The notes under the pieces are model-generated. The model ran no database searches, was not told where the DNA came from, and worked only from the letters and a program-made list of their open reading frames with translations. From Streptomyces cadmiisoli (GTDB taxonomy: Bacteria > Actinomycetota > Actinomycetes > Streptomycetales > Streptomycetaceae): a stretch of 64,000 bases of DNA. Shown piece by piece: positions 41,941 through 50,941 of the stretch (position 1 is its first letter; every line of letters begins with the position of its first letter). The position numbers and the translations under genes are program-made. Location of the stretch: contig NZ_CP030073.1 in assembly GCF_003261055.1 (NCBI RefSeq), positions 4,898,001 to 4,962,000 of the forward strand, given 5' to 3'.

Positions 41941-42056
41941 GGGTCCCTCCTCAGGGCTCGTGCCTGTCCCCATTGCATTCCCCTTCTGCCGGGCGCATCA
42001 ACGGCGCACTGAGGTGCGCCCGCCCCGTTCCCGGTTCAGCGCCGCGAGCCCGCAGG

Positions 42057-42734
42057 TCAGGCGCCCTCGACCTGGATGTCGGGCTGGAGCTCGTCCGCGT
42101 GTTCGCCGGTGACCAGGAACACCACGCGCTTAGCGACGGCCACCGCGTGGTCGGCGAACCGCTCGTAGTAGCGGCCCAGCAGGGTGACGTCGACGGCGGT
42201 CTCGATGCCGTGCTTCCAGCGGTCGTCCATCAGGTGCTGGAAGAGGGTGCGGTGCAGCAGGTCCATCTCGTCGTCGTCCTGCTCCAGCTGCATCGCCAGG
42301 TCGACGTCCTTGGTGACGAGCACCTCGGCGGCCTTGGCCATCAGGCGCTGGGCGAGCTGGCCCATCTCCAGGATCGTGGCGTGCAGGTCGTGGGGGACCG
42401 CGCGCTCGGGGAAGCGCAGCCGGGCGAGCTTGGCCACGTGCTGGGCGAGGTCGCCGGAGCGCTCCAGGTCGGCGCTCATGCGCAGGGAGGTGACCACTAT
42501 CCGCAGATCGGTGGCGACCGGCTGCTGCCGGGCGAGCAGGGCTATCGCACGGGCCTCCAGGTCGTGCTGAAGGTCGTCTACCTTCTTGTCGGCCTCGATC
42601 ACGTTCTCGGCGACCTTCAGGTCGGTGTCGAGAATGGCCGTCGTGGCGCGCCCGATCGCCGACCCGACCAGCCGGGCCATTTCGACCAGGCCGTCGCCGA
42701 TCGAGTCCAGTTCCTCGTGGTACGCGTCCCGCAT
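42057..42734 (-). CDS. phoU: PhoU, phosphate-signalling modulator
   Basis: The 225-residue all-helical protein has two PhoU repeats (RDAYHEELDSIGDGLVEMARLV, then TLFQHLMDDRWKHGIETAVD) and metal-binding motifs of the E-x3-D type. PhoU keeps the PhoR kinase off when phosphate is sufficient and is itself a PhoP target. It is divergent from phoR across a PHO box. Confidence 0.95.
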   Translation of the reverse strand: MRDAYHEELDSIGDGLVEMARLVGSAIGRATTAILDTDLKVAENVIEADKKVDDLQHDLEARAIALLARQQPVATDLRIVVTSLRMSADLERSGDLAQHVAKLARLRFPERAVPHDLHATILEMGQLAQRLMAKAAEVLVTKDVDLAMQLEQDDDEMDLLHRTLFQHLMDDRWKHGIETAVDVTLLGRYYERFADHAVAVAKRVVFLVTGEHADELQPDIQVEGA

Positions 42735-42883
42735 CAGGGTTCCCTCTCGTGCGTTCGGTTCGGGGATTCAGGGGCCTGGGGCGTCCGGTACCGGCGCCGT
42801 GACCGGGCACGGAATCGGCGCCGCAACGGCACTGCGAACCCCACGCTCCCACGTTCGGGCCGCTACGCGTCCGTTTCCGCCCC

Positions 42884-42916
42884 CTCAAATGAACCATCCC
42901 TGGCTCCAAGGTGAAC
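42884..42916 (-). promoter_or_regulatory. PHO box in the phoU-phoR intergenic region
   Basis: On the minus strand three 11-bp units stand in line: GTTCACCTTGG, AGCCAGGGATG, GTTCATTTGAG. The first and third match the GTTCACC core of the PhoP direct-repeat unit, and the spacing is exactly 11 bp. This is the known arrangement for PhoP control of phoU and phoRP in Streptomyces. Confidence 0.8.
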
Positions 42917-42989
42917 TCTGGGCGACGAGTGTTCGAGGTCCCACTCGGACGGCTGTGGGCAACCGGCGCGGCATGCCTAACCTGGACGC

Positions 42990-44255
42990 ATGGACGTGAA
43001 CGCGGCGGTCGCCGCAGCGGCAGCGATCGCCGGTGTGCTCACCGGCGTCATCGCCATGCTGGCGTTCCGCTGGAGCGAACGCGACCTGAAACGGCCCACC
43101 CGTACCTCCCTGCACACCGACCCGGTGCTTCCGCCGGGCGTCGACACGGTGCTGTCCGTGCTGCGCTCGTCGGCCGTGGTCCTCGACGAGGCCGACGCCG
43201 TCGTCAAGGCGAGCTCGGCGGCGTACGCCCTCGGACTGGTCCGCGGCGGCAGGCTCGCCGTCGACCCCATGCTCCAGATGGCCCGGGACACCCGGCGCGA
43301 CGGCGAGATACGCCAGGTCGAGCTGGATCTGCCCCGGCGCGGCAGCGGCCGGGGCGAGGCCCTCGCGGTCTCGGCCCGCGTCGCCCCGCTCGGTTCCCGG
43401 CTGGTGCTGCTGCTGGTCGAGGACCTGACCGAGGCCCGCCGGATAGAAGCGGTGCGCCGCGACTTCGTCGCCAACGTCAGCCACGAGCTGAAGACGCCGG
43501 TCGGCGCGCTCTCCCTGCTCTCGGAGGCCGTCATGGACGCCTCCGACGACCCCGAGGCCGTACAGCGCTTCGCCGGACGGATGCAGATCGAGGCGACCCG
43601 GCTGACGAACCTGGTGCAGGAGCTGATCGACCTCTCCCGGGTCCAGAACGACGACCCGCTGGAGGACGCCGAGCCGGTCAGGGTGGACGAACTGGTCGCC
43701 GAGGCCATCGACCGGTGCCGCCAACAGGCCGGCACCAAGCAGATCACCATGGCCGCCGGCGGCCACGCCGACCTGCGTGTATGGGGAAACCGCAGCCAGC
43801 TGGCCGCGGCCCTCGGCAATCTGGTCGAGAACGCGGTCAACTATTCCCCCGCCCGCACCCGCGTCGGCATAGCCGCCCGCCGGGTGAGCGGTTCCGGCGG
43901 GGACACCATCGAGGTCGCCGTCACCGACCAGGGCATCGGGATCTCCGACAAGGACAAGGAGCGCATCTTCGAGCGCTTCTACCGAGTCGACCCGGCCCGC
44001 TCCCGTGCCACCGGCGGCACGGGCCTCGGACTGGCGATCGTCAAGCACGTGGCCGCCTCGCACGGCGGGGAGGTCACGGTGTGGAGCTCGGAGGGACAGG
44101 GCTCCACCTTCACCCTGCGGCTGCCGGAGGCGGGTCAGGCCCGCGACCGGGCACACCAGCACCCTGCCCTCGACGACGAGGCCGGGCAGTCCGCAGACTC
44201 GTCCCCCCACCCACACCCGTACGAACCGCTCCCTGCCCCGGAGGTCCTTCCGTGA
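42990..44255 (+). CDS. phoR: PhoR, phosphate-responsive sensor histidine kinase
   Basis: The 421-residue protein has one N-terminal transmembrane helix (about 5-24), a degenerate PAS-like region, a HisKA domain with NVSHELKTPVGAL (phospho-His165) and a HATPase with N-box LVENAVNYSP, then VTDQGIGIS and GGTGLGLAIVKHV. The short membrane part with a single helix is normal for actinobacterial PhoR. Its stop overlaps the phoP start (GTGA). Confidence 0.95.
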   Translation: MDVNAAVAAAAAIAGVLTGVIAMLAFRWSERDLKRPTRTSLHTDPVLPPGVDTVLSVLRSSAVVLDEADAVVKASSAAYALGLVRGGRLAVDPMLQMARDTRRDGEIRQVELDLPRRGSGRGEALAVSARVAPLGSRLVLLLVEDLTEARRIEAVRRDFVANVSHELKTPVGALSLLSEAVMDASDDPEAVQRFAGRMQIEATRLTNLVQELIDLSRVQNDDPLEDAEPVRVDELVAEAIDRCRQQAGTKQITMAAGGHADLRVWGNRSQLAAALGNLVENAVNYSPARTRVGIAARRVSGSGGDTIEVAVTDQGIGISDKDKERIFERFYRVDPARSRATGGTGLGLAIVKHVAASHGGEVTVWSSEGQGSTFTLRLPEAGQARDRAHQHPALDDEAGQSADSSPHPHPYEPLPAPEVLP

Positions 44256-44932
44256 CCCGAGTGCTCGTCGTCGAGGACGAGGAGTCCTTCTCCGACGCTC
44301 TGTCATACATGCTTCGCAAGGAGGGCTTCGAGGTCGCGGTCGCGACCACGGGGCCCGACGGACTCGACGAGTTCGAGCGCAACGGCGCCGACCTCGTCCT
44401 TCTCGACCTCATGCTGCCCGGGCTGCCGGGCACCGAGGTGTGCCGCCAGCTTCGCGGCCGCTCGAACGTTCCGGTGATCATGGTCACCGCCAAGGACAGC
44501 GAGATCGACAAGGTCGTCGGTCTCGAAATAGGAGCCGACGACTACGTCACCAAGCCCTTCTCGTCGCGTGAGCTGGTCGCCCGTATCCGGGCCGTCCTGC
44601 GCCGCCGCGGCGAGCCGGAGGAGGTGGCGCCGGCGGCCCTGGAGGCCGGCCCCGTCCGGATGGACGTCGACCGCCACGTGGTCACCGTCGCCGGCGCCAA
44701 GGTCGACCTGCCGCTGAAGGAGTTCGACCTGCTGGAGATGCTGCTGCGCAACGCCGGCCGCGTGCTGACCCGGATGCAGCTCATCGACCGCGTCTGGGGC
44801 GCCGACTACGTCGGTGACACCAAGACGCTGGACGTCCACGTCAAGCGGCTGCGCGCCAAGATCGAGCCGGACCCGGGCGCGCCCCGCTACCTGGTGACGG
44901 TGCGCGGCCTCGGCTACAAGTTCGAGCCGTAG
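44252..44932 (+). CDS. phoP: PhoP, phosphate-regulon response regulator
   Basis: The 226-residue OmpR/PhoB-type regulator has a receiver with Asp9/Glu10, phospho-acceptor Asp52 (LLDLMLPG) and Lys101 (YVTKPF). The winged-helix domain ends TLDVHVKRLRAKIEPDP and VRGLGYKFEP. It activates phosphate scavenging and represses secondary metabolism and nitrogen genes under phosphate limitation. GGAGG precedes the GTG, and it is translationally coupled to phoR. Confidence 0.96.
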   Translation: MTRVLVVEDEESFSDALSYMLRKEGFEVAVATTGPDGLDEFERNGADLVLLDLMLPGLPGTEVCRQLRGRSNVPVIMVTAKDSEIDKVVGLEIGADDYVTKPFSSRELVARIRAVLRRRGEPEEVAPAALEAGPVRMDVDRHVVTVAGAKVDLPLKEFDLLEMLLRNAGRVLTRMQLIDRVWGADYVGDTKTLDVHVKRLRAKIEPDPGAPRYLVTVRGLGYKFEP

Positions 44933-44952
44933 ACCGAACCGGCGGCACATGA

Positions 44953-44990
44953 CGAAGGGCGGGACCTCCCGGTGGGGGTCCCGCCCTTCG
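44953..44990. terminator. bidirectional terminator after phoP
   Basis: Perfect arms CGAAGGGCGGGACC and GGTCCCGCCCTTCG close a short loop between the convergent phoP and lipoprotein genes. Confidence 0.85.
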
Positions 44991-45012
44991 GCGTCACGAC
45001 AGGTTCCGGTGA

Positions 45013-45738
45013 TCAGTGACCGGTGTTCTCGCCCTCGTCCCCGGACACGGAGGAGGACGCCGCGTCGGTCGGCGTGCCCGGCTCCTCGTGCTCGGAGTCC
45101 CCCGAGGTGCCGGACTCCTCCGACGTGCCGGCCTCGCCCTCGCTCCCGGCCTCGCCCGCGGCACCGGTCTCGCCGGCGGTCGGCTCCTCGCCCGCGGGCG
45201 ATTCCTCACCCGCGCCGCCCGTGGCGGGCACCTCGGTGGGGCCCCAGGAGGAGAAGTAGCCCTTGGACGGGACGACGAAGGCGTCCAGGCTCACGTCACC
45301 GGTCTCGCTGAAGGCGAAGGTGACCTTCTGCGCGTCGCCGTCGGCGAGGGCCTCGCCGCTGCTCAGCACGGCCGAGGCGTTGTCGGCGCCGCCGATGACG
45401 ACGGAGCCGCCGGCCGGGATGGTCAGCGCGCCGCTGCCGGTCGCGGGGGTGATCCGGGCGGCGCCGAGCCCGTCGACGGTGATCGACTCCAGCGTCTGGG
45501 CCGCCGAGCTGCTGTTGAAGATCGTGGCGGAGACGGCGGCGGGGCCGGTCGCCTCCGGATCGGGCTGGGTGATGACGACAGCGTTCTGGATCTTGATGTC
45601 GCCGACGCTGGTGGCGGCGTTGTCCGGGACGATCTCCAGAGTCTGCGCGTTGTTGCCGGCGCCGCAGGCGGCGAGCGAGGCGATCGAGAACGCGATGGCG
45701 GAAGCGGCGAGGGCGCCGCGTCGAAGGCTGCTGCTCAC
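45013..45738 (-). CDS. exported lipoprotein of unknown function (DUF461-like)
   Basis: The 241-residue protein has a lipoprotein signal with lipobox SLAAC (Cys25), a beta-rich domain (about 40-165; GDIKIQNAVVITQPDPEATG, VSATIFNSSSAAQTLESI) and an acidic, Gly/Glu/Ser-rich tail of about 75 residues. The beta domain resembles copper-chaperone-like (PCuAC/DUF461) folds, but the usual Met/His copper ligands are not evident. It is convergent with phoP; the gene before it on the chromosome is carD, transcribed away from it. Confidence 0.78.
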   Translation of the reverse strand: MSSSLRRGALAASAIAFSIASLAACGAGNNAQTLEIVPDNAATSVGDIKIQNAVVITQPDPEATGPAAVSATIFNSSSAAQTLESITVDGLGAARITPATGSGALTIPAGGSVVIGGADNASAVLSSGEALADGDAQKVTFAFSETGDVSLDAFVVPSKGYFSSWGPTEVPATGGAGEESPAGEEPTAGETGAAGEAGSEGEAGTSEESGTSGDSEHEEPGTPTDAASSSVSGDEGENTGH

Positions 45739-46321
45739 GGCGGCGGCAACTCCTAGAACGCAGGGGCAGCTTTCCTGGTAAAGCCGCCCTAAGTGGCTGT
45801 CAGCGGCCTTAGGCTACCGAGCCGTTCCCGCGCGGCCGCACCCGACCCTCCCCGGCGGGTGCCCGGCTTCGCTCAGCAGGGGGTACGGCGACGGTCCTGT
45901 TCAGACCCCGGACACACTCGTACGGCATTCACATAAGCCGTCGCTAAATTTCCGTGAAGGAATGCGTGGCGGCTCCTGAAATTGATCACCGGGGCCGCCG
46001 CGCCGGAGAGTCGTGATCAATTCCGGATTCGCCTCACGGTGGCCCGCGACGGCCGAACGGAGTAGCGGAAGTCGAGCGTTTGGAACCGGACATTTAGGGA
46101 TGTTCAACCGCTCCGCGGGCCCCTCGCGTGCGCGTAACGTCCACGTTTCACCCGCCCCGGAGAGCCGCTCCCACCTGCGAATTCCCCGTTCCGCAGGCCC
46201 CGCGAAGCACGTCCGTGTTGCTGTTGTCAAGCCCCGAGATATGCCCTGACCTGCGAAAACGCCATTCAGAAGCTGCCGTTTCCGTGTTACCCTGGATAGC
46301 CACGGAAGGGGTACCTGTCAC
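45739..46321. other. 583-bp intergenic region upstream of carD
   Basis: No gene is seen. The stretch 45900-46100 is less GC-rich than the neighbours and contains a 10-bp inverted repeat at 45980-46022. Close to carD, TTACCCTGGATAG (46284-46296) could contain its -10 region. The long spacing suggests complex control of carD or a small RNA. Confidence 0.5.
45980..46022. promoter_or_regulatory. long inverted repeat upstream of carD
   Basis: AATTGATCAC (45980-45989) and GTGATCAATT (46013-46022) are perfect complements around a 23-base GC-rich loop that can itself pair. The AT-rich arms rule out an ordinary Streptomyces terminator and suggest a protein-binding site or structured RNA. Confidence 0.5.
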
Positions 46322-46804
46322 ATGACGTTCAAGGTTGGCGACACCGTGGTCTATCCCCATCACGGGGCCGCGCTGATCGAGGCCATCGAAACTCGCCAGA
46401 TCAAAGGCGTGGACAAGACCTACTTGGTGCTGAAGGTCGCCCAGGGTGACCTGACGGTGCGTGTGCCAGCGGACAATGCGGAGTTCGTCGGCGTGCGTGA
46501 TGTGGTCGGTCAAGACGGGCTGGACCGGGTCTTCGAGGTGCTGCGCGCGCCGTATGCCGAGGAGCCCACGAACTGGTCCCGTCGTTACAAGGCAAACCTG
46601 GAGAAGCTCGCCTCCGGCGATGTCATCAAGGTCGCGGAAGTCGTACGTGACCTGTGGCGTCGTGAGCGCGAGCGCGGACTCTCCGCCGGTGAGAAGCGCA
46701 TGCTCGCCAAGGCTCGTCAGATCCTGGTGAGCGAGCTGGCTCTCGCGGAGAACACGAACGAGGACAAGGCCGAGGCCCTGCTCGACGAGGTGCTCGCCTC
46801 CTGA
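46322..46804 (+). CDS. carD: CarD-family RNA polymerase-binding regulator
   Basis: The 160-residue protein has an N-terminal Tudor-like RNAP-interaction domain ([35 protein letters not shown]) and a C-terminal helical DNA-binding domain ([38 protein letters not shown]). The conserved Trp that wedges into the -10 fork is in LWRRE. CarD stabilises open complexes at rRNA and housekeeping promoters. Directly upstream of ispD, as in other actinobacteria. Confidence 0.96.
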   Translation: MTFKVGDTVVYPHHGAALIEAIETRQIKGVDKTYLVLKVAQGDLTVRVPADNAEFVGVRDVVGQDGLDRVFEVLRAPYAEEPTNWSRRYKANLEKLASGDVIKVAEVVRDLWRRERERGLSAGEKRMLAKARQILVSELALAENTNEDKAEALLDEVLAS

Positions 46805-47082
46805 CGCCGAGGCAGCGCACGCGCTGCCGCTCTCTGTGCATCGAAATGCCGCGGTGCCCGATGACCTCCTGCTGTCGCCGGGCGCTGCGGCATGTTCGCA
46901 CCCGGGCGGGCGTGCCCGTCCCGCGGTTGGCATACGCCGAGGAAATCTCCCCCCGGTACTGTGCGTGCCGGGCCCGGGCTGCCGGCTCGAACAGGGTCAC
47001 GGAAGGGGCCTGTCGAGCCGTCGCGCCCGGCACGGTGAGGCCATACCCAACTAGGCCGAGCACACAAACCTGACAGGAACCG

Positions 47083-47823
47083 ATGTCTGACGATTCGCGC
47101 CCTTCGCGTACCGCCGCGGTGATCCCGGCCGCCGGCCGTGGCGTCCGCCTCGGTCCCGGCGCGCCCAAGGCGCTGCGCACGCTGAACGGCACCCCGATGC
47201 TCATCCACGCGGTGCGTGCGCTGGCCGCGTCCCGCGCCGTCTCCCTCGTGGTCGTCGTCGCCCCGCCCGACGGGGCCGCCGAGGTCAAGTCGCTGCTCGA
47301 CGCGCACGCGCTGCCCGAGCGCACCGACTTCCTCGTCGTACCCGGCGGCGCGTCGCGGCAGGAGAGCGTCAGGCTCGGGCTGGACGCGCTGCCGCCCGGC
47401 TACGACGTGGTGCTCGTGCACGACGCCGCCCGGCCGCTGGTGCCGGTGGACACCGTGGACGCCGTGATCGAGGCGGTGCGCGCGGGCGCGAAGGCCGTGG
47501 TGCCGGCGCTGCCACTCGCGGACACGGTCAAGGAGGTCGAGCCGGCCCGGACGCCGGGCGAGCCGGAGCCGGTGCTCGCCACCCCGGAGCGGTCCCGGCT
47601 GCGCGCCGTCCAGACACCGCAGGGCTTCGACCGGGACACCCTGCTGCGCGCCCACGAGACGGTGACCGACAACGTCACCGACGACGCGAGCATGGTCGAG
47701 CAGCTCGGCGAGCCGGTCGTCGTCGTGCCCGGGCACGAGGAGGCCTTCAAGGTCACCCGCCCGCTGGACCTGGTCCTCGCCGAGGCGGTCCTGGCACGCA
47801 GGAGGCTCAACGATGGCTTCTGA
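47083..47823 (+). CDS. ispD: IspD, MEP cytidylyltransferase
   Basis: The 246-residue MEP-pathway enzyme has nucleotide-binding loop [43 protein letters not shown] and [10 protein letters not shown], all intact. It makes CDP-methylerythritol from CTP and MEP. It overlaps ispF by 11 bp, so the two are coupled. carD lies 278 bp upstream. Confidence 0.96.
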   Translation: MSDDSRPSRTAAVIPAAGRGVRLGPGAPKALRTLNGTPMLIHAVRALAASRAVSLVVVVAPPDGAAEVKSLLDAHALPERTDFLVVPGGASRQESVRLGLDALPPGYDVVLVHDAARPLVPVDTVDAVIEAVRAGAKAVVPALPLADTVKEVEPARTPGEPEPVLATPERSRLRAVQTPQGFDRDTLLRAHETVTDNVTDDASMVEQLGEPVVVVPGHEEAFKVTRPLDLVLAEAVLARRRLNDGF

Positions 47824-48304
47824 CGCCCCGCTGCCCCAGGTCGGCATCGGCACCGACATCCACGCCTTCGAGGACGGCCGCGAGCTGTGGTGCGCGGGCC
47901 TGAAGTGGGAAGGCGAGGGGCCCGGACTGGCCGGGCACTCCGACGCGGACGTCGTGGCGCACGCCGCGTGCAACGCGCTGTTCTCCGCCGCCGGGCTCGG
48001 CGACCTCGGACAGCACTTCGGCACCGGGCGTCCGGAGTGGTCCGGCGCGTCGGGCGTGGCGCTGCTCACGGAGGCGGCCCGGATCGTCCGCGCGGCGGGC
48101 TTCCGCATCGGCAATGTCGCCGTACAGGTCGTCGGCCCCCGCCCGAAGATCGGCAAGCGCAGGGACGAGGCCCAGAAGGTGCTGTCGGAGGCCGCCGGGG
48201 CGCCCGTCTCGGTGTCCGGCGCGACGACCGACGGGCTGGGCTTCCCGGGGCGGGACGAGGGACTGATGGCGGTGGCCACCGCGCTGGTGGTGCGCACGGG
48301 CTGA
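47813..48304 (+). CDS. ispF: IspF, MEcPP synthase
   Basis: The 163-residue trimeric Zn enzyme has the metal motif GTDIHAF (D-x-H), [11 protein letters not shown] and the substrate loop [13 protein letters not shown]. It cyclises CDP-ME-2-phosphate to methylerythritol cyclodiphosphate. It directly follows ispD with an 11-bp overlap; cysS starts 77 bp downstream. Confidence 0.96.
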   Translation: MASDAPLPQVGIGTDIHAFEDGRELWCAGLKWEGEGPGLAGHSDADVVAHAACNALFSAAGLGDLGQHFGTGRPEWSGASGVALLTEAARIVRAAGFRIGNVAVQVVGPRPKIGKRRDEAQKVLSEAAGAPVSVSGATTDGLGFPGRDEGLMAVATALVVRTG

Positions 48305-48381
48305 CCGCCCCACGACACGATTGCGTGCCGCTCCTGCCCAAGGGGCACGAGGCACTGTTGCGCGCCCACTACTCTGGAGTG

Positions 48382-49785
48382 GTGACTATTCGCCTGTACG
48401 ACACCAGCGCCCGGCAGATCCGTGACTTCATCCCGCTCACGCCGGGTTGCGTCTCGATCTACCTCTGTGGCGCCACCGTGCAGGCGGCCCCGCACATCGG
48501 GCACATCCGGTCGGGCCTCAACTTCGACATCCTGCGCCGGTGGCTCGACCACCGGGGCTACGAGGTGACGTTCATCCGCAACGTCACCGACATCGACGAC
48601 AAGATCATCAGGAAGGGCGCCGAGCAGAACCGCCCCTGGTGGTCCATCGGCTACGAGAACGAGCGCGCGTTCGACGACGGTTACCGCGCGCTCGGCTGCC
48701 TGCCCCCGACGTACGAGCCGCGTGCCACCGGTCACATCACCGAGATGATCGAGATGATGCGCGGCCTCATCGAGCGCGGACACGCCTACGAGGCCCACGG
48801 CAACGTCTACTTCGACGTGCGGTCGCTGCCGGGGTACCTGTCGCTGTCCAACCAGGACCTCGACGACCTGCGCCAGCCCTCCGAGGAGGGCGAGACCGGG
48901 AAGCGGGACCCGCGGGACTTCGCGATGTGGAAGGCGGCCAAGCCCGGCGAGCCGAGCTGGGAGACGCCGTGGGGCCGGGGGCGGCCGGGCTGGCACCTGG
49001 AGTGCTCGGCCATGGCCCACAAGTACCTCGGCCGGGAGTTCGACATCCACGGCGGCGGCATCGACCTGATCTTCCCGCACCACGAGAACGAGATCGCCCA
49101 GGCCCACGGCTTCGGCGACGCCTTCGCGCGGTACTGGGTGCACAACGCCTGGGTCACCATGAGCGGCGAGAAGATGTCCAAGTCGCTCGGCAACTCGGTC
49201 CTGGTCAGCGAGATGGTCAAGCAGTGGCGCCCGATCGTGCTGCGCTACTACCTGGGCACCCCGCACTACCGCTCGATGATCGAGTACAGCGAGGAGGCCC
49301 TGCGCGAGGCCGAGTCGGCGTTCGCCCGGATCGAGGGATTCGTGCAGCGCGTCGTCGAACTCGCCGGCGGACCGGTCGAGCCGGCCGCCGAGGTGCCGCC
49401 GTCCTTCGCCGAGGCGATGGACGACGACCTGGGCGTTCCGCAGGCGCTCGCCGTCGTGCACAACGCGGTCCGCCAGGGCAACAGCGCGCTGGCCGCCGAC
49501 GACAAGGAGACGGCCGTCGCGCGCCTCGCCGAGGTCCGCGCCATGCTGGGCGTCCTCGGCCTGGACCCGCTGGACGAGCACTGGGCCGGTGAGGGCGGCG
49601 ACCGCAGCGAGGATCTGCACGGCGTCGTCGACAGCCTCGTACGGCTGGTGCTGGACCAGCGCGAGGCGGCCCGCGGCCGCAAGGACTGGGCCACCGCGGA
49701 CGCCATCCGGGACCAGCTCAACCAGTCGGGCCTCGCCATCGAGGACAGCCCGCAGGGGCCGCGCTGGAGCCTCGGGCGGCGCTGA
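48382..49785 (+). CDS. cysS: cysteinyl-tRNA synthetase
   Basis: From GTG 48382 (GTG 48379 is adjacent) the protein has 467 residues. The HIGH motif is in [14 protein letters not shown] is in GEKMSKSLG, and the zinc-site Cys29, Cys in LECSAMA and HHENE are present. The DALR domain is C-terminal. It charges tRNA-Cys. Mycothiol synthesis also uses a CysS paralogue (MshC); this one is the essential translation enzyme by position, next to rlmB. Confidence 0.95.
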   Translation: MTIRLYDTSARQIRDFIPLTPGCVSIYLCGATVQAAPHIGHIRSGLNFDILRRWLDHRGYEVTFIRNVTDIDDKIIRKGAEQNRPWWSIGYENERAFDDGYRALGCLPPTYEPRATGHITEMIEMMRGLIERGHAYEAHGNVYFDVRSLPGYLSLSNQDLDDLRQPSEEGETGKRDPRDFAMWKAAKPGEPSWETPWGRGRPGWHLECSAMAHKYLGREFDIHGGGIDLIFPHHENEIAQAHGFGDAFARYWVHNAWVTMSGEKMSKSLGNSVLVSEMVKQWRPIVLRYYLGTPHYRSMIEYSEEALREAESAFARIEGFVQRVVELAGGPVEPAAEVPPSFAEAMDDDLGVPQALAVVHNAVRQGNSALAADDKETAVARLAEVRAMLGVLGLDPLDEHWAGEGGDRSEDLHGVVDSLVRLVLDQREAARGRKDWATADAIRDQLNQSGLAIEDSPQGPRWSLGRR

Positions 49786-49811
49786 GCCCCGCCCGATCAC
49801 CGGTGATCGAC

Positions 49812-49839
49812 TGTGCCGCCCGGCCCCCCGGGCGGCACA
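49812..49839 (+). terminator. terminator after cysS
   Basis: TGTGCCGCCCGG and its complement form a 12-bp perfect stem around a 4-base loop, 27 bp after the cysS stop. Confidence 0.75.
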
Positions 49840-49884
49840 CTGCATAGACGTACGTACTTCACCCGACACACAGACAGGTAGGTC

Positions 49885-50823
49885 ATGGCCGCGAACAACC
49901 GCCGCATGTCCGGCAAGAAGGGCGCGCAGGTCGGCAGCGGCGGCAAGCGGCGCCGGGCCCTGGAGGGCAAGGGGCCCACGCCCCCCGCCGAGATGCGCAA
50001 GGGCCACGTCAAGCAGCGGGCCGCCGCGGCGAAGACCCGCCGCGCGCAGGGCCGTCCGCCGCAGCGCCGCGGCGGCAAGGCGCCGTCGGAACTGGTCGTC
50101 GGGCGCAACCCGGTCGTCGAGGCGCTGCGCGAGGGCGTGCCCGCGAGCACCCTCTACGTCCAGCAGTTCATCGACAGCGACGAGCGGGTGCGCGAGGCGC
50201 TCCAGCTCGCCGCCGAGCGCGGTGGCATCAACCTCATGGAGGCGCCCCGCCCCGAGCTGGACCGGATGACCAACGGGCTGAACCACCAGGGCCTGGTCCT
50301 CCAGGTGCCGCCCTACGAGTACGCCCACCCGGAAGACCTCGCCGACGCCGCCGCGGACGACGGCGAGGACCCGCTGATCGTCGCCCTCGACGGGGTGACC
50401 GACCCCCGCAACCTCGGCGCGGTCGTGCGCTCCGTCACCGCGTTCGGCGGGCACGGTGTCGTGGTGCCCGAGCGGCGCGCGGCCGGGATGACCGCCGGCG
50501 CCTGGAAGACCTCCGCGGGCACGGCCGCCCGTACGCCGGTCGCGCGGGCCACCAACCTCACGCGCGCGCTGGAGGCGTACAAGAAGGCCGGGATCGTCGT
50601 GGTCGGGCTCGCCGCCGACGGGGACGTCGAACTCGGTGAGCTGGAGGCGCTCGGCGGCCCGGTCGCCATCGTCGTCGGCAGCGAGGGCAAGGGCCTGTCC
50701 CGGCTCGTCGGGGAGACCTGCGACTACCGGGTGCGGATCCCGATGCCGGGCGGTGCGGAGTCGCTCAACGCCGGTGTGGCGGCGGGGATCGTGCTGTACG
50801 AGGCGGCCCGCCGGCGGTCCTGA
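49885..50823 (+). CDS. rlmB: RlmB, 23S rRNA Gm2251 methyltransferase
   Basis: The 312-residue SPOUT enzyme has a long basic N-terminal extension ([20 protein letters not shown]) typical of actinobacterial homologues, then an L30e-like substrate domain and a knotted SpoU domain. Motif 1 is [16 protein letters not shown], motif 2 [11 protein letters not shown] and motif 3 [17 protein letters not shown]. It 2'-O-methylates G2251. GACAGGTAGGTC precedes the ATG. Confidence 0.95.
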   Translation: MAANNRRMSGKKGAQVGSGGKRRRALEGKGPTPPAEMRKGHVKQRAAAAKTRRAQGRPPQRRGGKAPSELVVGRNPVVEALREGVPASTLYVQQFIDSDERVREALQLAAERGGINLMEAPRPELDRMTNGLNHQGLVLQVPPYEYAHPEDLADAAADDGEDPLIVALDGVTDPRNLGAVVRSVTAFGGHGVVVPERRAAGMTAGAWKTSAGTAARTPVARATNLTRALEAYKKAGIVVVGLAADGDVELGELEALGGPVAIVVGSEGKGLSRLVGETCDYRVRIPMPGGAESLNAGVAAGIVLYEAARRRS

Positions 50824-50941
50824 ACGGCTGTTCGCCTCCGTCACCCACTCGGGGTGTTCCGGGCTGTCCGGGCAAGCTTGACGCGGTCCGGACAGATCCG
50901 GCGAGTCGGGGCAGTGTCCTAAACAGACGTCACTCGGTTAG

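Noticed and set aside
46717..50844. Antisense open frame of 1375 codons across carD, ispD, ispF, cysS and rlmB
   Set aside because: It is the mirror of GC-rich genes with clear motifs on the other strand; composition is Gly/Arg/Val/Leu/Asp noise with no domain.
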